A model generated the notes under the pieces. That model worked only from the letters and a program-made list of their open reading frames with translations, had not been told where the DNA came from and searched no databases. Of a DNA stretch of 64,000 nt, positions 36,182 through 48,330 are shown piece by piece. Each line of letters starts with the position of its first letter. Position 1 is the stretch's first letter. Origin of the DNA: Pontederia crassipes (lineage: Eukaryota; Streptophyta; Magnoliopsida; Commelinales; Pontederiaceae); NCBI GenBank assembly GCA_030549335.1, contig CM060191.1:60461947-60525946 (forward strand), in the 5' to 3' direction. Both the position numbers and the translations under genes were made by a program.

Positions 36182-38740
36182 TCAGATTAGTCTAGGTTTG
36201 ACATCTTGTTTGCTCATCAAGTGTTTGATGGCTACATGATCTGTGTAGACAATAATTTTTGAGCAAATTAGATATGATCTAAACTTGTCAAAAGCAAAAA
36301 TAACAGCAAGAAACTCCTTCTCTGTTGTTGCATAATTTAGTTGGGCAGCATTCAATGTTCGGCTTGCATAATATATAACATGAAATGTTTTATCTTTTCT
36401 TTGCCCTAAAACAGCTCCTACGGCACCATCACTCGCATCGCACATCAACTCGAATGGTAAAGACCAGTCTGGTGCTACAACAACAGGGGTAGAAATTAGC
36501 ATTTCTTTTAACAAATTAAAGGCAGCAAGACATTCTGAATCAAAATCAAATTTTGTGTCCTTAGCAAAAAGATTAGTTAAGGATTTAGCCATTTTCGAAA
36601 AATCTTTGATAAAACGGCGATAAAATCCTGCGTGCCCAAGGAAGCTTCGAATGCCCTTCACATTGGTTGGAGGAGGCAGATTTGCAATAACATCTATCTT
36701 GGCCTTATCCACTTCAATTCCTTTTTCTGAAATTTTGTGGCCAAGAACTATACCCTCCTTAACCATGAAGTGACATTTCTCCCAGTTAAGGATCAAATTC
36801 GTTTCTTCACATCTCTGCAAAACTAAAAATAAGTTATCCAAACAGTTATTAAAAGAACTACCAAAAAGTGTAAAATCATCCATGAAAACTTCGAGTATCT
36901 TCTCATTCATATCTGCAAAGATTGACATCATGCATCTTTGGAATGTTGCTGGAGCGTTGCATAGACCAAATGGCATCCTTCTATAGGCAAACGTTCCATA
37001 TGGACATGTGAACGTTGTCTTTTCTTGATCCTCAGGTGCTACTGCTATTTGATTGTTTCCAGAATAGCCATCTAGAAAACAATAATAGCTATGACCTGCA
37101 ACATGCTCCAACATTTGGTCAATAAAAGGTAATGGAAAATGATCTTTGCGGGTAGCATCATTAAGCTTCCTATAGTCTATACAGACTCTCCAATCTGTAA
37201 CTACCTGCACATGACTTATCCATGAACTATCAGAAATGACATATATAATACCTGCATCAAGGAGTTTGATGACCTCCTTTCTTACAACTTCCTTTAAAGT
37301 TGGGTTGAGCCTTCTTTGATATTGAGCAATTGGTTTGGCATTGTCCTCCATCAAAATCTTGTGCATGCAAATTGTAGGAGAGATGCCCCTGATATCTGAA
37401 ATAGACCAAGCAATTGCTTTCTTGTGTTGCCTTAATACTTCCAAAAGTTTATTCTCCATGTCATCTGTCAAGTCAGCAGATATGATAACTGGGTAAGTGT
37501 TATTTTCAAGAAAAGCATATCTTAAATGAGATGGAAGTTCTTTAAGTTCAAATTTTGGAGGACAATCCAATTTTTCAATTTCGTCCTCGAATGTCTCTGT
37601 TGTTATTGGCATATTATCCTCTCCCACAATTTCTCTAGAATCCTCCATCATTTCCAAAGCTTCCTTAGCATATGGATCTGAAACAAAATCTGCAACAATA
37701 TCATCAAAAGCATCAGTCGTGTCATCTTCTAGAGAATCAATAGCATAACATGATGAGTGATCAAAAGGTTGTTTGAGAGAATTTTTTATATTGAAAGTGA
37801 TGTCTTCGTTGTTGACGCGAAGTGTGAGCATCCCTTGTTGAACATCTATAAGTGCATTTCCTGTGGCTAGAAATGGTCTCCCGAGGATGATAGGGTTTTT
37901 TTCATCTGCCTTCATATCCAGAACAATAAAATCTGCAGGAAAAATAAATTTATCAACTTTTACCAAAACATCTCTTAATATTCCTTGGGGCCTCTTGCAT
38001 GAAGAATCTGCAAATTGAAGAGTAATGCTTGTTTCTTTTAATTCTCCATAACCTAGCTGCACAAATATAGAGTAAGGCATTAAACTTATACTAGCACCAA
38101 GATCATATAAAGCTTGTGCACAAAAGAATTTTCCTATAGTGCAAGGTATGGTGAAGGTTCCCGGATCCTTCATTTTTCTAGGTATATCTCGATCATAAAT
38201 GGCACTACCCTCCGATGTCAACATTACTCTCCCAGTGTTTTCAAACTTTCTTTTTGAGAATAATATATCCTTCATGAATTTAGCATAGCTCGGCATCATC
38301 TGTAAAGCTTCATGAAAGGGAATGTTAATAGATAATTGCTTCAGAATATCAAGAAAGCGAGAAAATTGCTTATCTAACTGTTCTTTGCGAAATTTCTGTG
38401 GATAGGGCAGATCCTTTATGTTGGTATTTTTTGAATTGTCAGTTTCTCTTTTCTTCAGATTGATATCTACAGTAGTCTGATCTTGTGTCTTTGATGCTTC
38501 AGTTTCTTCTTTATGATCAATTACTCTTGGCGGGGAATCTGATCTCAGACTTCTCAATTGTTTCCCACTTCTAAGAGTCACCGCTTTGGTTTCTTCTTTA
38601 GGATTTTTCTCTGTATTACTTGGAAGAGTCCCTGGTGCACGTCCTGCCATCATATTGGCCATCTGCCCTAATTGCATTTCTAAATTCCTGATTGTTTGCC
38701 CTTGTTTCCATTGTCTTCTGCATGGTTTGCATAGTGTCAA
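36182..38740 (-). pseudogene. Protease, reverse transcriptase and RNase H region of the Athila-like element
   Basis: Protease: ALYDLGASISLMP (near 38090), with DLGAS in place of the more usual DTG/DSG, as in Athila elements. Reverse transcriptase: WRVCIDYRKLND, then LDGYSGNNQI, then VFMDDF (near 36870), the variant of the YxDD box. RNase H: MCDASDGAVGAVLGQ and IVYTDHVAIKHL. The domain order protease, reverse transcriptase, RNase H, integrase marks the element as Ty3. Fossil. Confidence 0.95.
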
Positions 38741-39920
38741 TAACTCTTGCCATCATCTCTTCCATGGGATTAGTCGATTGTTGGACAGGAGCTTCTTGTT
38801 GCCTTCTCAAAAGTGTATAATTTTGTGGATGAGCTTGATTCTGAAATTTCTCAAAAACTTGCCCTTGATTTGACCTGTAAGGAAACTTCTGATTGTTCCT
38901 CCAACCATAGTCATTATTCCTGAAAAATGGATTGGAGATAAAGTTAGCATTTTCAATATGATCAGGATTAGAAATGTTACCTTGAGGACAATAATTGCTC
39001 GCATGTCCTCCTCCACAGTTGTTGCACACCATTAATGACATCATCTGCTCAAATTTTTGATTAAGTGACTCCAGCTGAGTCACTACTTCAGAAGAATTTC
39101 TACTTTCTGTAGCATGCACATCATGAGTTCGGCGAGGTCTCCTTTCTTGGCTCGACTTGAGGGCTACAGCTTCAATTATATCTTGTATCTCACTAGGACG
39201 TCTAGATCCCAGTACTGTCCCTCCTGCTGATTGATCGAGTTTGTCTTGATCTGCAGCTCGCAATCCATGGTAGAAATCTTCCATCACTTGCCATTTTGGA
39301 ATTCTGTTGTCAGGAACTCTGGCTAATAGTTCTTTATATCGTTCCCATGCCTCATATAAAGTCTCGTTATCGTCTTGAACAAATGCCCTCAATTCTCTTC
39401 GATATTTGCCTGCCTTTTGTGGTGGACAATATTTTCCAACAAACTTTTCTACCAGCTCCAACCAAGAATGAATCGATCCTGCAGGCAAAGTTTTAAACCA
39501 AGTGGAAGCTTTGTCACGTAAAGATTGAGGAAATAATAATAAACGAATAACTTCAGAAGAAACATTATTATTTCTAAAGGTGCTCAGAGTGGCAAGAAAT
39601 TTGTCAAGGTGATCGTGAGGGTCTTCATGAAATCCTCTTCCAAATTGGGATGCTTGTATCATCCTCACGATTGCGGGATTTATCTCAAAATTATTTGCGT
39701 TAATGTCAGGCAGCACGATGCATGATTCTCGGTCACTGTATCTGGCCGAGACATATTCTCTCATAGAAAGTTCTGCTTCATCTTCTCGCCGATTATTATG
39801 TGGTGGAACCAGTTCATTTTGTTGCTCCAGTCTCTGATTGTCGTGTGCTTGTTCCGCCATTTTTCTTATATTTCTTCGTAATCGACGATAGGTTCTTTCA
39901 ATTTCAGGATCAAATTCCAA
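38616..39920 (-). pseudogene. Gag region of the Athila-like element
   Basis: A frame of about 434 residues contains the retrotransposon gag core (FPQSLRDKASTWFKTLP, then WLELVEKFVGKYCPP, then YEAWERYKELL) and a zinc knuckle CNNCGGGHASNYC near residue 305, the C-x2-C-x3-H-x4-C variant typical of Athila. TTGTTGCAGG, a splice-acceptor-like string, lies about 90 bases upstream at 40000-40010. Fossil. Confidence 0.9.
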
Positions 39921-41395
39921 TAGTGGATTTGAGCTCCTAGTGCGCTTATCAGAAGATTCCAGGATTGGTTGTGATTTAATTTTTAATTAGTACCTGCAAC
40001 AACCAATTTTCAGTAAGATAAAAGAATAAAATAAAATAAAAATATATACAAGAAGGAAGAAATACAGATAATAGGTCACGAAAAATGAGATTTTAACAAA
40101 TAAAGTCTTTCGTCCTGATAGAATTGAAAATTCGTCATTAAAATTAATTTTCGAGAGGAACTTTTCAGAAATCTAATTACGGCCGCAAACGGAGGTTCTT
40201 CAAACCAATACAAATACCAAATATTAATATCGACCGAAAGAATTTATGATGATGTAACAAACGGCACAAAATAAGTCTGAACTAATTTGCGGCCGTAAAG
40301 TTAATAATCAGACATAATAAAAAATTATTTTCAGAGAGGAAATAAGATTGATCGGCCGTAATACAGAAATAGGGTTTACGGCCGAAATTAAATTAGTAAT
40401 CCGAGGCTCGTTCGTCCGTAAAAATCATAAAATATTGTTGAAAGGGATTCAACGTGAAGGCGTAAAACTTGTTGGCTTATGGTCGAAACAACGTCGTAAA
40501 AGTTAACACTGCGATGAATCATTTCGGCAATCAACTCCTCACATATAAAATCCTAGGCGTAAAGAACTGAAGTTGACAACCTTTGATCGTAAAACAGAAC
40601 AGGGTTCGGCCGAAATACAAATCGAATGAAACGTCGACAAAATGACTCATTACGGCCGAGGAAGAGGATAATTCATATCGGCCGTAAAAAAATGAAAATT
40701 AAGTCGAACGTGATCGTTGATGGCCGAGAAAGAAAAAATCATAAATAAATTGGCCGAAAAGGTCGTAATATGGCGTAAAAACAAATGTTCAGAAATTTTA
40801 CGGCCGCAAAACCATGAGATCATTCTCGTCCATAAATAGAAAGATCCGGATGAAGTGAATTTCGACCGTAAAGATAAAAATTGTCAATTAAGATGTAAAT
40901 GAGGTCACATCGGCTGAGATGAAGTCAACAAGATTGGCCGTAAAGCAAAATAGGGTTTCGGCCGAAATAAAAATAGAATTAAACTTATTCTTACGTCAAT
41001 AGAAGAATCGTTACGGCCGAGAAGGAGTAAAATCCATGTCGGATGATCCATTACGGCCGAGACAGACTAAATCGCTTTGGCCAAAACAAAGTCAAATCAA
41101 AAGTTCAAACTATTAAAACATTACGGCCGTAAAATAGAAGACTAGAACTTAATCGATATTGTAAGGCCGTAAAACCAGTAAAGCCGAATAAATCTCAACG
41201 GCGCCAAAAACTTTTAAGCCGAAAGTCGACAAAATTTAAAAATATTGTGACCATTATCTGCAAAAGAAAACAAATTAGATTATTCACAGAAATAAAAATA
41301 ATTAAAATAAATAGTACATATTTATAGAGAATTATTTACACTTTATTTACATCTCCTAATAATTCATAAAAATCAGAAATTAATTAATAAAATAT
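39921..41395 (-). repeat. Leader of the Athila-like element, CGGCCGTAA/TTACGGCCGA array
   Basis: The palindromic core CGGCCG occurs about every 50-80 bases flanked by TTA or TAA (for example near 40318, 40378, 40653, 40680, 41017, 41055, 41121). Both orientations are present because the core is its own complement. No long frame. Confidence 0.8.
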
Positions 41396-41413
41396 TCCCC
41401 GGCAACGGCGCCA
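41396..41413 (-). other. Primer binding site, tRNA-Asp
   Basis: The plus strand TCCCCGGCAACGGCGCCA equals the 3' end of plant tRNA-Asp over 18 bases. The element strand reads TGGCGCCGTTGCCGGGGA six bases from the LTR. tRNA-Asp priming is a hallmark of Athila. Confidence 0.92.
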
Positions 41414-41419
41414 AAAACT

Positions 41420-43112
41420 TGATGCGTATGATTTGTAGCAATAAAATTTGCTAGCAAGTGCACTAGCCGCTCAAGTAATATAGTAAAAAGAAGTAAGAGT
41501 GTCGAACCCACGAGGAATATTATTAATTCAATATCTGAATCTTTAAATTAATAAGAGAGGAAAAATATGAATTTTGAAAATGAGTTTTATAAAATAAAAT
41601 AAAGAAAATAAAATAAAGATAAGATAGTGGTGTTGAAGTTAGGCCTTAGGATGAAAATAGATCAGGATAAATATTTGAACCATGAAAGATAAATTTAATC
41701 TTTAAAGATGGATTAGAGTCTCCCTAAAGTAATCTAACATGATTAACTTGTGGTCTCCACGATTGGCATCCCTCAATCTAATCATATAGAACTACCTTAA
41801 TTTAATAAGAATTAAAGTCTCCACGACTGGTACCCCCAAAATCATATTAAAATTAAGATGCATTAAATTGAATTCTCTAGACTATTAATCACTCCACAAA
41901 CTGGTATAGATTAATAGACAACACAAACTTGATTCTCCACACACTAGTTATCAAATTTATGTCAATTATTAATTCCAAATAAAATCAATTATAATTAGTA
42001 TAATAAATTCTGAAATTAAACACTCCACAAATTGGTATAGCCTAATTCAGAAATTTAATTAACTAACATAAAAGCATTAAGCACAATTAATAATTGATCA
42101 GAAAAGATTAAAGCAAATAAAATAGGGTCCAAACATTTCCCTTCAATTAATAATCTCCTAAAATAATAATCCTAAAAACATGGAGTTCATCCTAGAAATT
42201 CTGGAGAGATAATAAAATATAAAACATAAAAATTGGAAGAATTACACCCAAAATAGAGATCTCGAATCTGGCAAACAGTCGGGCAGCCTCTCGGACTTGA
42301 TTAAGGTCGCGATCAACCTCCAACCGTCGCACCTCTCTCCTCTTGGTCGTAGCCTGCAGAGCTCACGACTCATCGTGAAAGAAACCTGAACTTCAGAGCA
42401 CAAATTGAAACGATGGATTCTTCACGTATTTATAGGGTGCGGACAACCTTCAATTTGATCTCGGCCGTAACATCGTACGGTTGTCTTTAAAATTATGAGA
42501 TAAACTCGGCCAAAGATAAATCATTTTATCATTACGCCCAAAGATAAATCATTTTTATCTTTACTCCCTTAGAATCTCGGTCGTAATAAAGAATTAAATC
42601 TTACTCCCAAAGAGATAAAATTCCTTTTACTCCCTCCAAATCTCGGCCGTAAGGAAGGAATTTAATCTTGGTACGCCCAAAAGATAAAATCATTCAATTG
42701 TTACTCCTTTTGAATCTCGGCCAAATTCATCTTCATGCCATTACGCCCAAAAGATAAAATTCTTTTATCTTTACCCCTTCAAATCTTAACCGTAACAACG
42801 AAGATTCCATATCATTACCCCCTAGAAATCTCGCCCAAAACGACTTGGGTGTAAAGCCAAATCTCGGCCAAAATGACTTGGGGGTAAAGCCGAATCTCGG
42901 CCGTAAGGAATAATTTCTTTGAATTTCGGCCGTGTTTTGAATTTTCCTGTAAAATAATTATTCAAATTTAATTAATCCATCCACAATCAGAGAATTAATA
43001 ATAAATCCGGAATTACGATTAAAAATGACTAAAAATGATGCATGTCATGAACAAATTACAGAAAAATTAACTAAAATAATAATATAAAATATGTTATATT
43101 TTGCATGCATCA
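41420..43112 (-). repeat. 5' LTR of the Athila-like element
   Basis: 1,693 bp, the same length as its partner. By eye about 38 substitutions, mostly transitions. The stretch CACGTATTTATAGGGTGCGG at 42425-42444 is a plausible TATA region for the element promoter (minus strand would need confirmation). Confidence 0.95.
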
Positions 43113-43452
43113 GCGGCCGAGACTTCCTTACAAGATACTTAACCAATATATCGGCCACCAACTTTACCACTCTGTTTGCGGTCGAGACCTTCTTTACGCA
43201 CATCATGGCCGTTCTGAAGAGAAAATTCATCGACGTCCCCCTTCCACACGGCTGAGACTCCGAATCGACATATAATACGGCCAACTCTTACAGCCGTGAT
43301 GCCATGCCTTTCACCAACTTTCTTTTCATGGTTGAGACTCTTTACCACCACTTTGAATCCCTTCAGAATCAGCATGTTCGCATCATGAGGCGCATCCACG
43401 ACTATCATATGCGCCATGGACATTTCGACTACCACCCACCTTCTCCGCCACA
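43113..43452 (+). pseudogene. End of the third ORF of the older Athila-like element
   Basis: The plus strand near 43350-43450 reads FESLQNQHVRIMRRIHDYH followed by YHPPSPPHRQ and stop, clearly homologous to the end of the third ORF of the younger element. Fossil fragment. The plus strand here still shows CGGCC strings resembling the motif family. Confidence 0.75.
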
Positions 43453-44650
43453 CAGACAGTAAATTCGGTTGTATTTTTTCCCTCTTCTTTATTTTTCCCT
43501 TTTCTTTAGTTTTTCCTTTTTATTAAGTTTGTATCTCTTTCCCTTGTTGGCCTAACACTGAGGGCAGTCTTTGCTTTAAGCTTGGAGGAGTTTACATTTC
43601 ATGCATTGCATTCTTCTTTAGTCTTCTTTTTATTACTTATGTATGCATTTATCACAAAAAAAATGAAAATTGGAAAATTTTCCAAAAATACCATTGCATG
43701 CATTTATTTTTGCTACCATCTTACTAACTTTCGTCTTATTGTTTTAATTATCTTTTAGTAAAAGTTCAAAGACATGTCATTAACTAATGAAATTTGTATA
43801 CTTTTCTTTCTTATCACTTCTATTTCAGTATTAAACTTATGGACTATGTGCCTATGCTAAATAGAATTATGAATGTCTAGACGACAAAATCATGTCCATG
43901 CCTTTTTATTTATTTCTTTTAAGTCTTGATAGTAGTAGCCTTTTTATTGACACCCCTTGAGCCTAAAAAATGTGTTGAAAAAAAAGTTTGAATAAAGTTA
44001 TGTATACGTACAAAAGTGTTATCCAGAACCAAGATGTGTTCGGATAATTAGATCCGTAGGGGTTCATGCCTGACGACCTAAGGGCAAATGCTATGGGATT
44101 CGTCGATTGAAAATCTGCTACAATGACCATCTTGTGGAATATAGAGAAGCACAAGAGTACTGAATCATGGCTAAGTTCGAACTCTTTATTCAGAATCTTA
44201 GTTATTCGGGCAAGTAAACTCGAGGGGTGCCTTATCACCTATTGCCCTAAGGCCATCTGGTCTGGAAGTCATCAGTCCAAAGCCCGTTACATAAACTTTC
44301 TTGTGCAATCCTGCTTGAAGATTAGAACTTAAAAAAGAAGAAGAAGAAGAAGAAGAAAAGTTTTAAGCTCAATTAGTACTTATATGTTCAATAATAATGC
44401 TATTGTTTGACAGACTATTTATTTTGCTACAAGGCTGAATTTGAAATTGTTTAAATATGTGTAGCATTCAGAACCTCTATGAAGTTAAGTGTATGGAAAG
44501 TGGTAAGACACTGAGTAGTAGGTGTGCAGAAGAACTGTGTGAGAAAATTAGTCAATTGATAATATGAAATCTATGATGGAATCTTTGTTCTTGAGCTTTG
44601 CTTTTGAATTTTTGCTTGAGGACAAGCAAGACTTTAAGCTTGAGGGAGCT
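43453..44650 (+). other. 3' noncoding region and two polypurine tracts of the older Athila-like element
   Basis: AAGCTTGGAGGAGTTT at 43578-43593 and AAGCTTGAGGGAGCTT at 44636-44651 correspond to the internal and terminal purine tracts of the younger relative. The conserved block with its internal duplication lies at 43985-44335. An (AAG)n run is at 44331-44357. Confidence 0.7.
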
Positions 44651-46298
44651 TGATGCATGCAAAATATAACATATTTTAGTTTATTATTTTAATTAATTTT
44701 TCTATAATTCGATCATGGCATGCATCATTTTAAGTCACTTTTAGGCATAATTCCGAATTTATCGATTTTAATTGTTAATTATTTGAATATTTTAATTGTG
44801 GATGGATTAATTAAATTCTGATAATTATTTTGTAGGAAAAGTCGAGTACACGATTATAAAAAGGATTACGGATGTATCGGTCGTAATTCAGATGCAAAGT
44901 GAATATCGGCCGCAAAAATCCCATGAAAATTTATCCTTAACCAAGTATCGACCATGAACTCCAACAGATCCGGGGCAAAATACCATATCAATCAAGTTTA
45001 TCGGCCACAAAATTCAAAATTTTTATCCTTGCCGGCCAAGATCGTTGGGCACAAAAGTTTATCATTGAGCAAGTTTATCGGCGGATAACTCCAATCATTG
45101 GGCACAAAAGTCAATATTAACAAAGTTTGGTGGCCGAGAATCATCAACAAAAGTTTATCATCGGGTGCAAAATGGATAACTTTTTGTCATTAACCAAGGT
45201 TTATCTCTAGCCGAATTTAAAGTTGGCTATATGATTTTATCGACCGTGATCTGCATGAAGACCTTTTGCACCTATAAATACATGAAGAAGCCATCGTCCC
45301 AAGGTGTGCTAGGAAGTTTGGTTTTCTTCTACATCAAGTCGTGAGCTTTGCAGGCTACGACCAACAGAAGAGAGGTGCGATGTCTAAAGGTTGATCACGA
45401 CTCTGATCAAGTCTGAAAGGCTGCCCGACTATCTGCCCATGATCCGAAACTTCGACCTTTTATTTGGATGTAATTCTTCCAATTTTTATTATTATTTTAT
45501 TATTTCTCCAGAATTTCTAGGATGAACTCCATGTTTTTTAGATTTTATATTTTAGGAGATTATTAATTGAAGGAAAACCGTTTGGACCCAATATTATTAA
45601 TTTTAATCTTTTTTTATCAATTATTTAATTATACTTAGTGCTTTTGGTTTAAATATTTGAATTTCTTAGTTGAGTAATTATTTGATTTTGGAATTCATTA
45701 ATTAAATTAATTGATTTTATTTGAAATTAATAATTGACATAATTTGATAACTAGTGTGTGGAGAATCAAGATTGTGTAGTCTGTTAATCTATACCAGTTT
45801 GTGGATTGATAATATTCTAGGGAATCCAATTTACTACGTCTTAATATTAATATGATTTGATGGGATGCCAGTATGTGAAGACTTCAACTCTTATTAAATT
45901 AAGATAGTTTAATTTGCATACTTAGATTGAGGGGATGCCAGTTTGTGGAGATCGCAATTTAATCATGTCAAGTTAATAATTTAGGAGGACTCTAATCTAT
46001 CATTAAAGATTAAATTTATCTTTTACGGTTCAAATATTTATCCTGATCTACTTTCATCTTAAAGCCTAACTTCAACACCATTATCTATCTTATCTTATCT
46101 TATTTTCTTTATTTTATTTTATAACTACAAAACATATTTTCAAAAATCCATATTTTTCCTCTCTTATTAATTTATAAAATTATATATTGAATGAATAATA
46201 TTCATCGTGGGTTCAACACTCTTTACTCCTACTTACTATATTACTTGAGCAACTAGTGCACTTACTAGCGTTTTTATTTTACTACATCATTTTACGCA
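44651..46298 (+). repeat. 3' LTR of the gag-pol-less Athila-like element, 1,648 bp
   Basis: It begins TGATGCATGCAAAATATAAC, as does the reverse complement of the 28773 LTR, and ends CATCATTTTACGCA. It lies in inverted orientation to the LTR at 41420-43112, only 1.5 kb away. Confidence 0.88.
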
Positions 46299-46905
46299 TT
46301 AAGACACAATGTGATGTCGAGGTTCGGCCTCAACTCCTTGGCCTACGTTCCCGCTTTACACAACAAGCCTTATTATCCGCTCAATAGGCAAGGCACACCT
46401 CTTTTATAAAGAGCTCTCAATCTTACTAGATCAGAAAGAAAATGTTTCCTCTAACTCTTTTCTTTTACAAAATTTTTCTCACACTCAAAGCTAAGAAAAG
46501 AAAAGAAAGAAATTTACAATTTTGTGATCAAGAACTTGAGAGGAGCTCTAGGATGTTCTTGCTTGCTTGGATGATTTTTCTTCAGGCTTTGGCACTCCTT
46601 GTATAGTCTCCTACAGGTGAGAATTCGTTCAAAAAGTCTTCCACAATTTTTTCCTTAAAATAATAATCGTTACTATTTATTTGATTGTATGGCCAATCGA
46701 TCGCTGCAATGGGCCGGTCGACCGGTCAATGTGACCGTTGTTGCATTTTCTGCATTTTGACACTGTCCTGTCGACCGGTGATGCCTCAACGTCGACCGAA
46801 ACATATCATTATCGACCGTTGTATCGATCGGTATAGTCTCGACATCGATCGGCATAATATGATCTTTTCTTCCGCTGAATATCAATCAACCGGTATCCTT
46901 GACCA
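46299..46905 (-). repeat. Second part of the 3' LTR of the Sirevirus-like element
   Basis: It matches 52280-52940 in order: GAGGTTCGGCCTCAACTCC, TTTACACAACA..., AGAAAATGTTTCC, GCTAAGAAAAGAAAAG, and the GGTCGACCGGTCAATGTGACC motif. It is separated from its first part (24105-24253) by the Athila-like insertion. Confidence 0.8.
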
Positions 46906-48330
46906 GCCAACAAAGTATCGAGAGTCACACTCTATCCGTCGAACACGATGATCCATCTGGGTCACACGATGATGACATTCACCTGCTGTAAAATGGTCGT
47001 GAAATCATAGCGCTATAGGAAGCCGGGGCTACCGAGGGTGGAGGAACACTAGTGTCTGCCTCCGGTGCGTCCTGAATTTCCATCGGCATTGGCTCTCCAT
47101 CTATGCATCATCTCCATCGTTAGACTCTATCGGTGTCGGCTCGCTAATCCTAAGATATTTTCGATGCAAGGTTGCTGAAACGATGACATCGGTGGGGCGG
47201 GGTCGGATATACTCCTCGTCCCCGAGAATATCGACACCAAAATGAAGTAAAATCTGGGTGATCCAGGCTTCAAAATAGAATGGGTGTCGACCACGAGTAC
47301 CAGCGAAAATCTTTTGGAAGGTGGAGTCCATGTGATAGTGAACGAAATGACCGAAATGGAGAAAAAGGAAGAGACAATGAAGAAAGAACAAATCAAAGTG
47401 GGTAACCTCTGTATAGTGCCCGGCTCGATGGATGATTATATGACTCAGAATGTGATGTACCATTTTCATAGATGGATGGAGATACCTATAGACAATTTGA
47501 TGGTGTAGTGGATATCTTGTCCACCAAACACCGTATTAATGCCATCTGTCATCGATAGATAGTCGGAGGGCCAACCATGAGACACAAATGAGTAGAAACC
47601 GGGTAAAGGTCATGGGACACCAAAGATATGACAAAGATGGTTAGGGTCAAAGCGAATGGGAACGCCAAGGACATAGGTGATGATGGGCTCTCGAGTGATC
47701 GTCACGTTCGCATAGAAATGACGAACAAGACGGGGATACACATGGTCTATGAGAGAGAAAAGTGGGAGCCAACTGATGTTTTCGAACATCTCCTGAACAT
47801 TAGGAATGTTTAAAGCGTCCCAATCAACGGTATAAGCTCGCCGGATATCGCGAGAGGCATACAAGGCATCAAAAGAAGTGACTATAAAAATCAGTAGGCT
47901 CTGTGGAAGGTGGCTGACGAGCATGTCCACAGGATCGTCCTCGTCCACGTCGGATAGGCGCGGGTTCGGATTCCGATTCAGGTTAAGGTGGGAGGATATG
48001 AATGGTACCACCTGAGCCATAGAAAGGACGACGGCGCTGAAAGACTAGCCGAGGACGTGAATACCCTTTGTCGTTGGCGGCCATGGATTCAACAATGATG
48101 GCCGGAAGGGGTCTGGTGTTCGGAAGAGGTGCCGAAAGGAAACTGACGTGTGGTGACAGAGACTGGACGATCGAGTAGGAGACGAAGACAGAAAACGACG
48201 GCCAAAGAGTTGTGACAAAAAGAGGAGGGTGGCCGGAGAGAAGAGGGCGACCACAGAAAGGAGGATGTCCGGAGATAAGCGAGATAGAGTGCGCGACGGA
48301 GAAGAGCGCAGCAGCCGCTGCAAGGTTCAC
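46906..48330 (-). pseudogene. Extra ORF region downstream of pol in the Sirevirus-like element
   Basis: On the minus strand 47610-48020 encodes a stretch with YTVDWDALNIPNV, LVRHFYANVTI and YVLGVPIRFDP...HIFGVP. This is the pattern of the putative plant transposon protein domain found in several LTR elements. 47101-47400 continues with WITQILLHFGVD, also typical of that domain. An additional ORF after pol is a known Sirevirus feature. Fossil, function unknown. Confidence 0.6.

Larger units (their letters stand above)
28773..43112 (-). mobile_element. Athila-like Ty3 LTR retrotransposon (minus strand), nearly complete structure
   Basis: Two LTRs of 1,693 bp (28773-30465 and 41420-43112) begin TGATGC and end GCATCA, and the element is flanked by a perfect 5-bp target duplication GCGGC (28768-28772 and 43113-43117). 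In minus-strand order: LTR, tRNA-Asp primer site (41396-41413), leader, gag (38.6-39.9 kb), protease, reverse transcriptase and RNase H (36.2-38.7 kb), integrase (34.7-36.2 kb), motif-rich spacer, third ORF region (31.7-33.4 kb), 3' noncoding DNA with a polypurine tract, LTR. About 38 substitutions and no length change between LTRs give 2.2%, near 0.9 million years. Structurally whole, but the coding part carries a few breaks. Confidence 0.95.
24254..46298 (+). mobile_element. Plus-strand Athila-like Ty3 element without recognisable gag-pol
   Basis: A partial 5' LTR (24254-24762) and a full 3' LTR (44651-46298) are about 6% diverged over the shared 510 bp. After the 5' LTR, 24772-24788 (TGGTGCTGTTACCGGGG) matches the tRNA-Asp primer site of Athila elements with three transitions. 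A long leader follows, then a short open stretch, then the end of a third ORF and 3' noncoding DNA. I see no gag, reverse transcriptase or integrase of its own. It encloses a solo LTR and a younger relative. It is broken, about 2-2.5 million years by LTR divergence. Confidence 0.75.

Noticed and set aside
41396-41413. tRNA-Asp-like sequence
   Set aside because: Only the 18 bases of the tRNA 3' end are present, next to an LTR; it is a primer binding site, not a tRNA gene.
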